A stretch of DNA of 64,000 nt, taken from the NCBI RefSeq assembly GCF_001591365.1, contig NZ_BCUT01000001.1, positions 496,001 through 560,000 on the forward strand, given 5' to 3'. Position numbers and translations under genes: made by a program. The notes beneath the pieces are model-generated. The model did not search any database and was not told the DNA's origin. It was given only the letters and a program-made list of their open reading frames with translations. The DNA comes from Variovorax paradoxus NBRC 15149 (GTDB taxonomy: Bacteria > Pseudomonadota > Gammaproteobacteria > Burkholderiales > Burkholderiaceae_C). Shown here piece by piece: positions 8,295 through 17,493 of this stretch (position 1 is its first letter; every line of letters begins with the position of its first letter).

Positions 8295-9142
8295 AAGCAC
8301 CACCACGACTGCAGTCGCTGGTCGACGAAGGCCTGATCGACACGGTGGTCCGCCAGCTGATGAGCGGCAAGGAAGCCATGGTCTACGTGGTGCGCTGCGG
8401 CGAGGAGACGCGCTGCGCCAAGGTCTACAAGGAAGCCGACAAGCGCAGCTTCCGCCAGGCCGTCGACTACACCGAGAACCGCCGCGTGCGCAATTCGCGC
8501 GAAACGCGCGCCATGGCCAAGGGCACGCGCTTCGGCCGCCAGGTGACCGAGGCCATCTGGCAAAGCGCCGAGGTCGATGCGCTCTACCGCCTGGCGGCGG
8601 CCGGCGTGCGCGTGCCCGTTCCCTACAACTTCCTGGAAGGCGTGCTGCTGATGGAGCTGGTGACCGATGCCAACGGCGATGCGGCCCCGCGCCTGAACGA
8701 CGTGGCCTTCACGCGCGAGGAAGCCGTGCAGCACCACGCCAGCCTGCTGAAGGAGGTGGTGCGCATGCTGTGCGCGGGCGTGGTGCACGGCGACCTGTCG
8801 GAATTCAACGTGCTGCTCGCGGCCGACGGCCCGGTGGTGATCGACCTGCCGCAGGCGGTGGATGCGGCGGGCAACAACCACGCGAAGCGCATGCTGCTGC
8901 GCGACGTGGAGAACCTGCGCAACTTCTTCGGCCAGTTCGCGCCGGAGCTCCTGGGCACGCACTACGGCGACGAGATCTGGCACCTGTACGAGCGCGGCCT
9001 GCTGCGCGTCGAGTCGGTGCTGAGCGGCACGCATGCGCGCGACACCGGCCCCGTCGACCTGGGCAACGTGCTGCGCGAGGTGGACGACGCGCGCCAGGAA
9101 GAAGCGGCGCGGCGCCTGCGCATGCAGCTGCCCAGGCTCTGA
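8291..9142 (+). CDS. RIO1-like serine protein kinase
   Basis: A 283-residue cytoplasmic kinase of the RIO family. Visible landmarks are a nucleotide-binding loop SGKEAMVYVV (about residues 25-34), CAKVYK with the ATP-anchoring lysine near residue 45, the catalytic loop HGDLSEFN at residues 165-172, and the metal-binding VIDLPQAVD about ten residues later, in which DLPQ replaces the DFG of classical kinases as expected for RIO. Bacterial RIO kinases have poorly known substrates. Coupling to a GNAT acetyltransferase suggests they act on a shared target. Confidence 0.85.
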   Translation: MKAPPRLQSLVDEGLIDTVVRQLMSGKEAMVYVVRCGEETRCAKVYKEADKRSFRQAVDYTENRRVRNSRETRAMAKGTRFGRQVTEAIWQSAEVDALYRLAAAGVRVPVPYNFLEGVLLMELVTDANGDAAPRLNDVAFTREEAVQHHASLLKEVVRMLCAGVVHGDLSEFNVLLAADGPVVIDLPQAVDAAGNNHAKRMLLRDVENLRNFFGQFAPELLGTHYGDEIWHLYERGLLRVESVLSGTHARDTGPVDLGNVLREVDDARQEEAARRLRMQLPRL

Positions 9143-9160
9143 CGCGGACCGGCGCGGCCG

Positions 9161-9493
9161 TCAGGGCCGTTCGTTCTTGAGCTCGCGCAGCTGCGCCTCG
9201 GCATGTTCGAGCTCGGCCCGCAGCGCGCGGACGTCGTGCTCCAGCTTGTCGATGCGCGCCGCGCGGCTTTGCGGCGGCTCCGATGCCCGGCAGCGCGCCC
9301 GCAGCGCGTCCAGGTTCTCGGCGAGCTGCCGGCGGCGCAGCATCTGGCCCCTGGAGCGGGCCAGGTCCATGTCGTGCTCCAGCGCGGCCTCTTCCGCTTC
9401 GCAGGATGAAGCGGCGCCCTCCGCCGGCTCCGCGGCCTGGGCGAATGCGGGTGCGGCCAGCGCCAGCGCCATGCCCAGGAACCAGCGCTCCAT
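9161..9493 (-). CDS. DUF1090-type small periplasmic protein
   Basis: A 110-residue protein with a signal peptide (FLGMALALAAPAFAQA) and a charged helical body. Two cysteines (CEAEEAALE... and ARCRASEP) and the C-terminal RIDKLEHDVRALRAELEHAE match the DUF1090 (YqjC-like) pattern of short coiled-coil periplasmic proteins of unknown function. The start is uncertain: 9493 begins the signal peptide, and an in-frame ATG at 9511 adds six residues; neither has a strong ribosome-binding site. Confidence 0.7.
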   Translation of the reverse strand: MERWFLGMALALAAPAFAQAAEPAEGAASSCEAEEAALEHDMDLARSRGQMLRRRQLAENLDALRARCRASEPPQSRAARIDKLEHDVRALRAELEHAEAQLRELKNERP

Positions 9494-9600
9494 GCGCAGT
9501 TCGCGCCGCATCCATCGAAGAAGGCCACCATGCCAGGCGAAATCCATTGCACCCACTCCGTTCCATCGGCCTGCCAATGCATGCCGTGGCGCATTCTGTC

Positions 9601-10959
9601 TCAGGCCAGCGCCTCCACGCACAGCGCCGTGACCTTTCCTGCGACCGAGGGATGCGCCTGAAGCGCATGCAGCGCCAGGTCCATCGTGCCCTGCCGCACC
9701 GGCTGCGTGAGCACCAGCAGCTGTGCGCCCATGCCGGGCTGCGCAGCCGCCAGCGCCACCTGCTGCACCGGCACCTGCTGCCCCGCCAGCCAGCCCGACA
9801 CCGCCTCGATCTGGCTGGCGGCTTGCACGGGGATGCGCAGGTAGTGCGCGCCGCATGCCTCGGCGCGGGGCAGCGCCGGCAACGCGCTCATCGCGTGCGC
9901 ATGAAAGCCCAGGTGCGGCACGCGCTGTGCGGCATGGGTGCCGTCCAGCCGCGCCACATCGACCAGGTCGGCAATCACCGCCGATGCGGTCTGTTCGGAG
10001 CCGGCGCCCGCGCCGTAGTACATCGTCACGCCGGACGCATCGCCCTTGACCATCACGGCATTCATCGACCCGCTCACATGCGCCATCAGGTGCGATGCGG
10101 GCACCAGCGCGGGCTGCACGCGCAGCTCCACGCCCTCCTCCCGGCGCCGCGCCACACCCAGCAGCTTGATGCGGTAGCCCAGCTGCTCGGCAGAGGCCAC
10201 GTCCACCCGCTCGAGTGCCGTGATGCCTTGCACCTGCACATCGGCAAGCCGCACGGTGGTGCCGAAGGCATTGGCGGCCAGCAGCGTGAGCTTGTGCGCG
10301 GCGTCGATGCCTTCGATGTCGAAGGCCGGATCGGCCTCCGCATAGCCGAGCGCCTGGGCCTGCGCGAGCGCGGCTGCGAAGTCCAGGCCTTCATCCCTCA
10401 TCTTGCTCAGGATGAAGTTGGTGGTGCCGTTGATGATGCCCGCCACCCACTCGATGCGGTTGGCCGCGAGGCCCTCGCGCAGCGCCTTGACAATGGGAAT
10501 GCTCACCGCCACCGCGCCCTCGTAGGCCACGGCCACCCCATGCCGCCGGGCCGCGGCAAAGATCTCGGCGCCATGCACCGCCAGCAGGGCCTTGTTGGCC
10601 GTGACCACGTGCTTGCCGTGCGCGATGGCGGCCAGCACCCATTCGCGCGCCGGGCCGGTGCCGCCGGCCACTTCCACCACCACGTCGACATCGGGATGGG
10701 TGGCCACGCGCAGCGGGTCGTCCGTGAGCGGAACATCCGCGCCCACGATGGCGGCGGCGCGCACCAGGTTGCGCGCGGCCACCATCACCAGCTCGATGGG
10801 CCGGCCCGCCCGGCCCGCGATCTCGGCCTGGTTGCGCGCCAGCACCCGGAATGTGCCCGAGCCGACGGTGCCGATGCCGATCATCCCCACGCGCAGCGCA
10901 CGGATGGCCGCGGGGCGGCTGGGCAGGGGTTCGAGGGACTGGACTGGATCGCGGTACAT
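9601..10959 (-). CDS. hom: homoserine dehydrogenase
   Basis: Catalyses NAD(P)H-dependent reduction of aspartate semialdehyde to homoserine, the branch point to threonine, isoleucine and methionine. 452 residues: dinucleotide-binding GIGTVGSG at residues 28-35, the family signature region GIINGTTNFILSKM, catalytic EADPAFDIEGIDAAHK, and a C-terminal ACT-like regulatory domain (from about residue 370, HYLRIPVQAASQIEAV) expected to bind threonine. The ATG at 10959 is preferred to the one at 10965 because GGAG is six bases before it and abuts the other. Unlike many relatives it has no threonine synthase gene behind it; the next gene is an unrelated secreted protein. Expression is probably controlled by the leader and terminator described just upstream. 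Confidence 0.93.
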   Translation of the reverse strand: MYRDPVQSLEPLPSRPAAIRALRVGMIGIGTVGSGTFRVLARNQAEIAGRAGRPIELVMVAARNLVRAAAIVGADVPLTDDPLRVATHPDVDVVVEVAGGTGPAREWVLAAIAHGKHVVTANKALLAVHGAEIFAAARRHGVAVAYEGAVAVSIPIVKALREGLAANRIEWVAGIINGTTNFILSKMRDEGLDFAAALAQAQALGYAEADPAFDIEGIDAAHKLTLLAANAFGTTVRLADVQVQGITALERVDVASAEQLGYRIKLLGVARRREEGVELRVQPALVPASHLMAHVSGSMNAVMVKGDASGVTMYYGAGAGSEQTASAVIADLVDVARLDGTHAAQRVPHLGFHAHAMSALPALPRAEACGAHYLRIPVQAASQIEAVSGWLAGQQVPVQQVALAAAQPGMGAQLLVLTQPVRQGTMDLALHALQAHPSVAGKVTALCVEALA

Positions 10960-10975
10960 GGACATCTCCGGATGA

Positions 10976-11008
10976 AAAACAAGAAACCCAGCTGCCAGAG
11001 CTGGGTTT
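10976..11008 (-). terminator. attenuator-type terminator in the hom leader
   Basis: A perfect 10-bp stem (AAACCCAGCT at 10984-10993 with AGCTGGGTTT at 10999-11008, 5-nt loop) followed on the minus strand by TTTCTTGTTTTT. It lies between the leader peptide and the hom start codon, only 17 bp before the latter, so unless read through it would prevent hom expression. This placement is diagnostic of attenuation rather than of ending an upstream gene. Confidence 0.85.
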
Positions 11009-11036
11009 CATTCATTCGGGGAAGAAGAGCGATACA

Positions 11037-11080
11037 CCAGGTGGCTGCCGAAACGGCCACCTGCGCGTGCTCAGGTGGCC
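11037..11080 (-). promoter_or_regulatory. mutually exclusive hairpin arms in the hom leader
   Basis: Three segments can pair alternatively in the RNA: arm 1 GGCCACCTG (11080-11072, containing the last Thr codon and part of the leader stop codon), arm 2 CAGGTGGCC (11063-11055) and arm 3 GCCACCTGG (11045-11037). Arm 2 complements both arm 1 (nine bases) and arm 3 (eight bases), so ribosome position on the leader peptide would decide which pair forms. How arm 3 connects to the terminator was not worked out and needs folding. Confidence 0.6.
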
Positions 11081-11103
11081 GCGGTGGTAATGGTGGTAAT
11101 CAT
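11071..11103 (-). CDS. Thr/Ile-rich leader peptide of hom
   Basis: A ten-codon frame encoding MITTITTAAT followed by TGA: five Thr and two Ile codons, the end products of the pathway that starts with hom. This is the composition expected of a ribosome-stalling attenuator peptide such as ThrL of enteric bacteria, although the sequence is much shorter. A strong GGAGG (11125-11121) lies 17 bases before the ATG but only five before an in-frame TTG at 11115; use of that TTG would give a 14-residue version beginning MVAR. Too short for automatic gene finding. The stop codon lies inside the first hairpin arm. Confidence 0.8.
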   Translation of the reverse strand: MITTITTAAT

Positions 11104-11351
11104 TCGTGCAACCAATGACCCCTCCGCCCGCGCGAAGGCAGGCGGCATCATGCGGGCCATGGAGGCTGCGCAGACGGTGGAGGGGAAGGATTGGCACGGC
11201 ATGAAGCCGCCAGTGTACAGGAGCGGGCCGGACCCGCTTCGACGGCTGGCGCGCCCAGCCTGCGGAATTTCGGGGAGCAGGCCTACAGCAGGCGTGCGGC
11301 CGCAGGCCTAGTGTGCTGGGCAAAGAACTGCATCATCCAGGAGGCAGCATC

Positions 11352-11756
11352 ATGAAGAATTTCGTTCTGGAGCCCCGCATGCGCTCGAGCATCGGCGGCG
11401 CTTTCTACCCCACAGGCTACTCGATGGTGATGTTCCCGAGCACGGAGGACGCCAACCGCATCGGCCACAAGCTGATCGAGAACGGCGTGAGCGGCGACGA
11501 GATCTACCTGCTTCCCGCGGCCACGATCCTGGAGGAGATCTCGCCCACCGTGAGGGAAGCCGACGAGCCGCTGCCGTCGGCCGGCACCGACGCGGCCACC
11601 GTGCGTGCCTACACCAAGCTGGCGCGCGAAGGCCATGCCGGCCTCCTGGTCAGAACGAAGCACGAAGAGGACGCCAACCGCCTGATGGAACTGGTGCGCA
11701 CCGTGCCCTATTCGATCGCGCAGCGCTATCGCACGCTGGTCATCGAAGACCTTTGA
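11352..11756 (+). CDS. conserved hypothetical protein
   Basis: A 134-residue soluble protein without signal peptide or membrane segment. The core YSMVMFPSTEDANRIGHKLIENG...GDEIYLLPA looks like a small alpha/beta domain in which a strand and a helix are followed by a short turn; it is faintly similar in shape to the general stress protein 17M/YflT type, but I cannot assign it. Strong ribosome-binding site AGGAGG seven bases before the ATG. It is convergent with the antiporter gene, 34 bp apart. Confidence 0.7.
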   Translation: MKNFVLEPRMRSSIGGAFYPTGYSMVMFPSTEDANRIGHKLIENGVSGDEIYLLPAATILEEISPTVREADEPLPSAGTDAATVRAYTKLAREGHAGLLVRTKHEEDANRLMELVRTVPYSIAQRYRTLVIEDL

Positions 11757-11790
11757 CCCAAACCCTCTGCTCGATCGATCCGCCGGCGGC

Positions 11791-13488
11791 TCAGGCGGCC
11801 GCCGCTGCGCGCCGCACCACGTCGCGCGCCATGGCCTGCGCGAGTTCCTGTTCGCCCAGGAAGACCGTGGCGGCCATCTCGCGCGTCAGCAGCCCGGCTT
11901 CTTCCTCGTTGTGGCTGCGGATCACGGTTTCGATGGCCGGATTGAGGGTGCGGGCGGTTTCCATCATCTGCCGCACGTTCATGGCGTCCGGGATGGCCAC
12001 CACCAGCACGCGGGCACGCGCGATGTGCGCCTGGATCAGCACGGCCGGATCGGCCGCGTCGCCCCAGACGGCCGCCACGCCGGCCTCGCGCAGCTTCTCC
12101 ACCAGCTCGCGGTTCTGCTCCGCCACCACGTAGGGAATGTCGTGCGCCTCCAGTTCGGACGCGATGCGGCGCCCGACGCGGCCATAGCCCACCAGCACCA
12201 CCTGCCTGGACAGGTAACGGGCTTCGGTGGTGGTCGGCAGTTCGGCCAGCGGATGGTCGTGCGATTCGAGGCTGCGCGCCGCCGGGAAGCGGCCGTGCAG
12301 CCATTTCTCGATCGGTGCGACCAGGCTGAACCACAGCGGATTGGTGGCAATGGAAATCAGTGCGCCGGCCAGGATCAGGCTCTGCCCCTCCACCGGCAGC
12401 AGGCCGAGCGAGACGCCGAGCCCCGCAAGAATGAACGAGAACTCCCCGATCTGCGCAAGGCTCGCGCTCACGGTGAGCGCCGTGCCCAGCGGATAGCGGA
12501 ACGCCAGCACCAGCGCGCAGGCGGCCAGCGACTTGCCCAGCACGATCACGCCCACCACCGCCAGCACCTGCAGCGGCCGCTCGACGAGCACCGAGGGATC
12601 GAAGAGCATGCCCACCGACACGAAGAACAGCACCGCGAAGGCATCGCGCAGCGGCAGCGACTCCTGCGCCGCGCGGTGGCTGAATTCGGATTCGCGCATC
12701 ACCATGCCCGCGAAGAAAGCGCCCAGCGCAAACGACACGCCGAACAGCGCCGCCGACGCAAAGGCGATGCTGACCGCCGCCGCGATCACGCACAGCGTGA
12801 ACAGCTCGCGCGAGCCGGTGCGCGTGACCTGCCAGAGAATCCAAGGAAACGCGCGCCGCCCCACCACCAGCATCAGCGCCACGAACCCGCCCACCTGCAG
12901 CAGCGTGACGCCGAGCGTCTGCCACAGCGGATCGGCGTTGGCCGAATCGCCCGCCTGGCCGCCCAGCGCCCCCGCGAGCGGCGGCATCAGCACCAGGACC
13001 AGCACCATGGCGAGGTCCTCGACCACCAGCCAGCCGACCGCGATGCGCCCGGTGAACGAATCGAGAATGCCCAGGCTCTCGAGCGCGCGCAGCAGCACGA
13101 CCGTGCTTGCCACCGACAGCGCCAGGCCGAAGACCAGCGCCTCGCCCCACGACCAGTCCCAGCAGAGCGCCAGTGCACCGCCCAGCACCGTGGCCACCGC
13201 GATCTGCGCGAGTGCGCCCGGCAGCGCGATCTTGCGCACCGCCAGCAGGTCGTCGAGCGAAAAATGCAGGCCCACGCCGAACATCAGCAGCATCACGCCG
13301 ATCTCGGCCAGCTGCGCCGCAATGCCCGCATCGGCCACGAAGCCCGGCGTGAACGGCCCGATGATCACGCCCGCGAGCAGGTAGCCCACCAGCGCCGGCA
13401 GCCGCAGCCGCAGCGCCAGGAAACCCAGCACGAGCGCCAGCCCCAGGCCGGCGGCAATCGTGTTGATCAGGGAAACGCTGTGGGGCAT
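11791..13488 (-). CDS. ybaL: YbaL-type monovalent cation:proton antiporter (CPA2 family)
   Basis: A 565-residue inner-membrane antiporter of the CPA2 family. The first 390 residues form about 12 hydrophobic segments, with the conserved GYLLAGVIIGP, LLMFGVGLHFS and VGWLVVEDLAM motifs (the Glu-Asp pair in TM5/6 carries ions). After the cytoplasmic loop comes a TrkA-N/RCK domain beginning with VVLVGYGRVGRRIASEL near residue 425, which binds NAD(H) or NADP(H) and gates transport. Domain order and length match E. coli YbaL, a putative K+ exporter. Probably monocistronic. Confidence 0.88.
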   Translation of the reverse strand: MPHSVSLINTIAAGLGLALVLGFLALRLRLPALVGYLLAGVIIGPFTPGFVADAGIAAQLAEIGVMLLMFGVGLHFSLDDLLAVRKIALPGALAQIAVATVLGGALALCWDWSWGEALVFGLALSVASTVVLLRALESLGILDSFTGRIAVGWLVVEDLAMVLVLVLMPPLAGALGGQAGDSANADPLWQTLGVTLLQVGGFVALMLVVGRRAFPWILWQVTRTGSRELFTLCVIAAAVSIAFASAALFGVSFALGAFFAGMVMRESEFSHRAAQESLPLRDAFAVLFFVSVGMLFDPSVLVERPLQVLAVVGVIVLGKSLAACALVLAFRYPLGTALTVSASLAQIGEFSFILAGLGVSLGLLPVEGQSLILAGALISIATNPLWFSLVAPIEKWLHGRFPAARSLESHDHPLAELPTTTEARYLSRQVVLVGYGRVGRRIASELEAHDIPYVVAEQNRELVEKLREAGVAAVWGDAADPAVLIQAHIARARVLVVAIPDAMNVRQMMETARTLNPAIETVIRSHNEEEAGLLTREMAATVFLGEQELAQAMARDVVRRAAAAA

Positions 13489-13535
13489 TGCTCCATTTTG
13501 CAGGAACGATGCGCCCCTCTGGCTTCACACGGGCA

Positions 13536-14879
13536 TCAATCGGCCATCTTTGCGATGCGTGCGCCTTCGAGCACTTCGGGCTCCTGCGACTCGACCCAGC
13601 TCTCGTTGTTGAGCCCGGCGTGCAGCCGCTCGGTGTCGAGCTCGTTGGTCCACTTGGCCACCACGATGGTGGCCACGCCGTTGCCGATCAGGTTGGTCAG
13701 CGCACGCGCCTCCGACATGAAGCGGTCGATGCCCAGGATCAGCGCCAGGCCCGCCACCGGCACATGGCCCACGGCCGACAGCGTGGCCGCCAGCACGATG
13801 AAGCCGCTGCCCGTGACGCCCGCCGCGCCCTTGGAGGTGAGCAGCAGCACGGCCAGCAGCGTGATCTCCTGCATCAGCGTCATCGGCGTGTTGGTGGCCT
13901 GCGCAATGAACACGGCCGCCATCGTGAGGTAGATGGAGGTGCCGTCGAGGTTGAAGGAGTAGCCAGTGGGAATCACCAGGCCCACGCAGGTCTTGTTGGC
14001 GCCCAGGTTTTCCATCTTCTCCATCATGCGCGGCAGCACCGACTCGGAGGACGAGGTGCCCAGCACGATCAGCAGCTCTTCCTTGATGTACTTGATGAAC
14101 TTCCAGATGCTGAAGCCGTGGAAGCGCGCAATGAGCCCGAGCACCACGAAGATGAACAAGAGGCAGGTCAGGTAGAAGGTGCCCATCAGCTTGCCGAGCG
14201 AGAACAGGCTGCCCAGGCCGTACTTGCCGATGGTGAAGGCCATCGCGCCGAAGGCGCCGATGGGCGCCAGCTTCATGATGTAGCCCACGATCACGAAGAG
14301 CACGTGCGAGCCCTTCTCGATCACGTCGAACACCAGCGTGCCGCGCCCGCCGAAGCGGTGCAGCGCAAAGCCGAACAGCACCGCGATCAGCAGCACCTGC
14401 AGGATCTCGCCCTTGGCGAAGGCGTCGACCAGCGTGCTGGGAATGACGTTGAGCAGGAAGTCGACCGTGCCCGTCATCTTGCCCGGGCCGGTATAGGACG
14501 CGAGCGCCTTGGTGTCGAGCGTGGACGGGTCGATGTTCATGCCCGCGCCGGGCTTGAGCAGGTTGACCAGCACGAGGCCCACCACCAGTGCGATGGAGCT
14601 CACGATTTCGAAGTACAGGAGCGCCAGCCCGCCGGTCTTGCCGACCTTCTTCATGTCTTCCATGCCCGCGATGCCCACCACCACGGTGCAGAAGATGATC
14701 GGCGCGATGATCATCTTGATGAGCTTGATGAAGCCATCGCCCAGCGGCTTCATGGCCTCGCCCAGCGCCGGCTGGAAGTGGCCGAGCAGCACGCCGATGA
14801 TCACCGCCGTGATCACCTGCACGTAGAGCGAACGATAGAGCGGGAGCTTTCTGGTGGGTGTGATTGTTGTGTCTGCCAT
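13536..14879 (-). CDS. dctA: C4-dicarboxylate transporter DctA
   Basis: A 447-residue sodium- or proton-coupled dicarboxylate symporter of the DAACS family, importing succinate, fumarate and malate. It shows about eight membrane segments and two re-entrant loops, the serine-rich [14 protein letters not shown] loop and the substrate-binding [13 protein letters not shown] motif, and ends in the usual hydrophilic tail. Start ATG at 14879 is preceded by GGAGG with good spacing; the in-frame upstream extension is not coding-like. It stands alone; no dctBD two-component genes are in the window. Confidence 0.93.
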   Translation of the reverse strand: MADTTITPTRKLPLYRSLYVQVITAVIIGVLLGHFQPALGEAMKPLGDGFIKLIKMIIAPIIFCTVVVGIAGMEDMKKVGKTGGLALLYFEIVSSIALVVGLVLVNLLKPGAGMNIDPSTLDTKALASYTGPGKMTGTVDFLLNVIPSTLVDAFAKGEILQVLLIAVLFGFALHRFGGRGTLVFDVIEKGSHVLFVIVGYIMKLAPIGAFGAMAFTIGKYGLGSLFSLGKLMGTFYLTCLLFIFVVLGLIARFHGFSIWKFIKYIKEELLIVLGTSSSESVLPRMMEKMENLGANKTCVGLVIPTGYSFNLDGTSIYLTMAAVFIAQATNTPMTLMQEITLLAVLLLTSKGAAGVTGSGFIVLAATLSAVGHVPVAGLALILGIDRFMSEARALTNLIGNGVATIVVAKWTNELDTERLHAGLNNESWVESQEPEVLEGARIAKMAD

Positions 14880-14957
14880 GTTGCCTCCGGAGGGGTTGGA
14901 AACTGTAGAACCGAATCGACCGCTTCTCTGATACGTAGAAGCCACATCGCAGAAATG

Positions 14958-14978
14958 AAAAAACCCGCCTCGGCGGGT
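14958..14978 (-). terminator. Rho-independent terminator after phaB
   Basis: Stem ACCCGCC/GGCGGGT (14963-14969 with 14972-14978) followed on the minus strand by six T. The plus-strand side also has CTTTT, so it may work in both directions. It lies 28 bp beyond the phaB stop. Confidence 0.85.
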
Positions 14979-15006
14979 CTTTTCGATCAGCTTCTCGTCA
15001 GCATGA

Positions 15007-15744
15007 TCAGTGCATGTGCAGGCCGCCGTTGACCGAGAAGTCGGCGCCCGTGCTGTAGCCGCCCTCGTCGGTGGCAAGCCACGCGATGATGGAAGCAATT
15101 TCGCTCGGCTCGCCCAGGCGCTTGACCGGAATGGTGGCCACGATCTTGTCGAGCACTTCCTGGCGGATGGCCTTGACCATGTCGGTGCCGATGTAGCCCG
15201 GGCTCACGGTGTTGACCGTGACGCCCTTGCTCGCCAGCTCCTGCGCCAGCGCCATCGTGAAGCCGTGCATGCCGGCCTTGGCCGCCGAATAGTTGGTCTG
15301 CCCCGCCTGGCCCTTGGCGCCATTGACCGAGCTGATGTTGATGATGCGGCCCCAGCCCTTCTCGACCATGTCGCCCACCACCTGCTTGGTGACGTTGAAC
15401 ATGCTGTTGAGGTTGGTCTCGATGACCGCGCTCCAGTCCTCGGGCGTCATTTTCAGGAACATGCGGTCCCGCGTGATGCCGGCGTTGTTGACCAGCACGT
15501 CGATGGGACCGTGCGCTGCCTTGGCGGCCGAAAAGGCCTCGACGGTGGACTGCCAGTCGCCGACATTGCCGACCGACGCATGGAACTCGAAGCCCAAGGC
15601 CTTCTGCTCGGCCAGCCATTTGGCATGATCGCGCGTGGGGCCGCAGCCTGCGACGACAGTGAAGCCGTCCTTGTGAAGGCGTTGGCAGATGGCTGTTCCG
15701 ATGCCACCCATGCCCCCGGTGACATATGCAACTTTCTTGCTCAT
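15007..15744 (-). CDS. phaB: acetoacetyl-CoA reductase
   Basis: Reduces acetoacetyl-CoA to (R)-3-hydroxybutyryl-CoA with NADPH, the second step of polyhydroxybutyrate synthesis. The 245 residues form one short-chain dehydrogenase domain: cofactor loop GGMGGIG at residues 10-16, the NNAG motif, and the catalytic Tyr152/Lys156 in YSAAK, preceded by NISSVNG with the catalytic Ser. Length and sequence match PhaB of Cupriavidus. The gene is 7 kb away from phaCA rather than in one operon and is closed by its own terminator. Confidence 0.93.
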   Translation of the reverse strand: MSKKVAYVTGGMGGIGTAICQRLHKDGFTVVAGCGPTRDHAKWLAEQKALGFEFHASVGNVGDWQSTVEAFSAAKAAHGPIDVLVNNAGITRDRMFLKMTPEDWSAVIETNLNSMFNVTKQVVGDMVEKGWGRIINISSVNGAKGQAGQTNYSAAKAGMHGFTMALAQELASKGVTVNTVSPGYIGTDMVKAIRQEVLDKIVATIPVKRLGEPSEIASIIAWLATDEGGYSTGADFSVNGGLHMH

Positions 15745-15967
15745 GATTTTTTCCTTGATGTGTGCGAAAAGCCTGAACGGCCGCCTTCACTCTAGCGAGT
15801 TTCAAGCCGTCGAACTCTGAGGAAAACACTGAGCCGAGCTTGCAACCAGCTGTCACGGCGCGGCCGCATGTGCAACCATATTGCATAAGTCCGCCGCCGT
15901 CCCGCACACCCCTTTGCTTCCAAGGAGTTCGAAAGTATGAATTTCGAAAACGCCGGGCAACGCCCCC

Positions 15968-16492
15968 ATGCCTGACATCGCCGGCCTCGAGCCGCTTTCC
16001 ATCCTCGCCGGCCGTGTCGGCGCCATCCTGCGCGAGCGGCGCCAGACCGTGGCGGTGGCCGAATCCTCGGCCGGCGGCCTGGTGTCAGCCGCCCTGCTCG
16101 CCATTCCGGGTGCCTCGGCTTTCTTCCTCGGCGGCGCGGTCGTCTACTCGCGCCGGGCCGGAAAAGCGCTGCTAGGGCTGACGGCCGAAGACATGGCCGG
16201 CATGCGCGCGGAAACCGAACCCTATGCCAGCTTCATTGCAGGCAGGATCCGGGGCAGCCACCGCGCCACCTGGGGCATTGCCGAAAGCGGCGCGGCCGGC
16301 CCGTCCGGCAGTCCGTATGGCGACGCGCCGGGGCATGTGTGCGTGGCCGTCGCCGGAGAGGCTGCGGCCAGCCGGACGATCGAAACCGCCGATGCGGACC
16401 GCGCGTCGAACATGGATGTCTTTGCGCGGCAACTGCTCCTGCTGTTCCACCAGACGCTGCTGGCGCAGGATCGCCGAGCGCCAGGCTCCTAG
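15968..16492 (+). CDS. pncC: CinA C-terminal domain / nicotinamide-nucleotide amidohydrolase-like protein
   Basis: A 174-residue stand-alone CinA C-terminal domain. The family hydrolyses nicotinamide mononucleotide to nicotinate mononucleotide in NAD recycling. Visible signatures: VAVAESSAGGLVSAALL (residues 30-46), FFLGGAVVYSRRAGKALLG and GIAESGAAGPSGSPYG, with the catalytic Ser in ESSAGG. The loop after YSRRAGK differs from the usual YSNxxKxxxLGV but keeps the LG. It is divergent from phaB and its stop codon overlaps the stop of the convergent Bug gene. Confidence 0.8.
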   Translation: MPDIAGLEPLSILAGRVGAILRERRQTVAVAESSAGGLVSAALLAIPGASAFFLGGAVVYSRRAGKALLGLTAEDMAGMRAETEPYASFIAGRIRGSHRATWGIAESGAAGPSGSPYGDAPGHVCVAVAGEAAASRTIETADADRASNMDVFARQLLLLFHQTLLAQDRRAPGS

Positions 16493-17493
16493 TCCGCCTG
16501 CACCCCCGCCGCCTTGATCACCTTCCCCCACTTCTCGGTCTCGGCCGCCAGGTGGGTGCGCAGTGCTTCGGGCGTCACCTTGTCCATCGGCACGGCCTCG
16601 GTGCTCAGCTCGGCGAAGCGGTGCTTGACCATGTCGTCCTGCAGCGCGGCGCGCAGGGCCGTGTTGAGCTTTTCCATCACGGCCGGCGGCGTGCCCTTGG
16701 GCGCGTAGATGCCGTGCCACACCTTCACGTCGAAACCCTTGAGGCCCTGCTCGTCGAGCGTGGGAATGCTGGGCATGCTGGACAGGCGCTTCGGCGTGGT
16801 CACGCCGAACACCTTGACGCGGTTGCCGTCCTTGATGACCGGCGCGGTCTGCGTGGTCTGGTCGCACAGCAGGTCGACCTGTCCGCCCATCAGGTCGTTG
16901 AGCGCCGGGCCGGCGCCCTTGTAGGGCACGGTGGTGAGCTGCACCCCGATCTGGTGCGCCAGCAGCATGCCGCACAGCTGCGAGACCGCGCCGATGCCGG
17001 CGTTGGCAAGCGTGACCTTGTCCTTGTGGGTCTTCACGTAGGCCAGCAGTTCCTGGAAGTTGCTGGCCGGAAAGTCCTTGCGCGAGAGCAGGGTCATGGG
17101 CACGTCCATCACCTGGCCCACGTATTCGAAATCCTTCAGCGGGTCGTAGTTGAGCTTCTTGTAGAGCGCGGGCGCGGTGGCCATGCCCATGTGGTGGATC
17201 AGGATGGTGTAGCCGTTGGGCGCCGCCTTGGCCACGCGCGCGGGCGCGATGGTGCCGCCCGCGCCCACGGTGTTCTCGACGATCACGGTCTGCCCGAGCG
17301 ACTTGCCCATGGGAATCGCGAGCATGCGCGCGACCACGTCGGTGGGGCCGCCGGCCGAGTACGGCACGACCATGGTGATGGGCTTCTCGGGCCAGGGCGC
17401 CTGCGCGGCGGCCGGCGCTTGCGCGGCCAGCAGGCCTGCGCCCCATGCCGCGGCCAGCAGGGTGCGGCCCTTCCAGTTCTTCTTCAGATTCAC
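16489..17493 (-). CDS. Bug-family tripartite tricarboxylate transporter substrate-binding protein
   Basis: A 334-residue periplasmic receptor; signal peptide to about residue 30 (AQAPAAAQ), then WPEKPITMVVPYSAGGPTDV, VIVENTVGAGGTIAPARVA and TVPYKGAGPALNDLMGGQ, all Bug-family landmarks. The start is a GTG at 17493, supported by AAGGAGA seven bases upstream and by a GTGA overlap with the stop of the CoA-lyase gene (17490-17493). As the last gene of the five-gene acyl-CoA operon it probably delivers the acid that the operon degrades. Confidence 0.9.
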   Translation of the reverse strand: MNLKKNWKGRTLLAAAWGAGLLAAQAPAAAQAPWPEKPITMVVPYSAGGPTDVVARMLAIPMGKSLGQTVIVENTVGAGGTIAPARVAKAAPNGYTILIHHMGMATAPALYKKLNYDPLKDFEYVGQVMDVPMTLLSRKDFPASNFQELLAYVKTHKDKVTLANAGIGAVSQLCGMLLAHQIGVQLTTVPYKGAGPALNDLMGGQVDLLCDQTTQTAPVIKDGNRVKVFGVTTPKRLSSMPSIPTLDEQGLKGFDVKVWHGIYAPKGTPPAVMEKLNTALRAALQDDMVKHRFAELSTEAVPMDKVTPEALRTHLAAETEKWGKVIKAAGVQAD

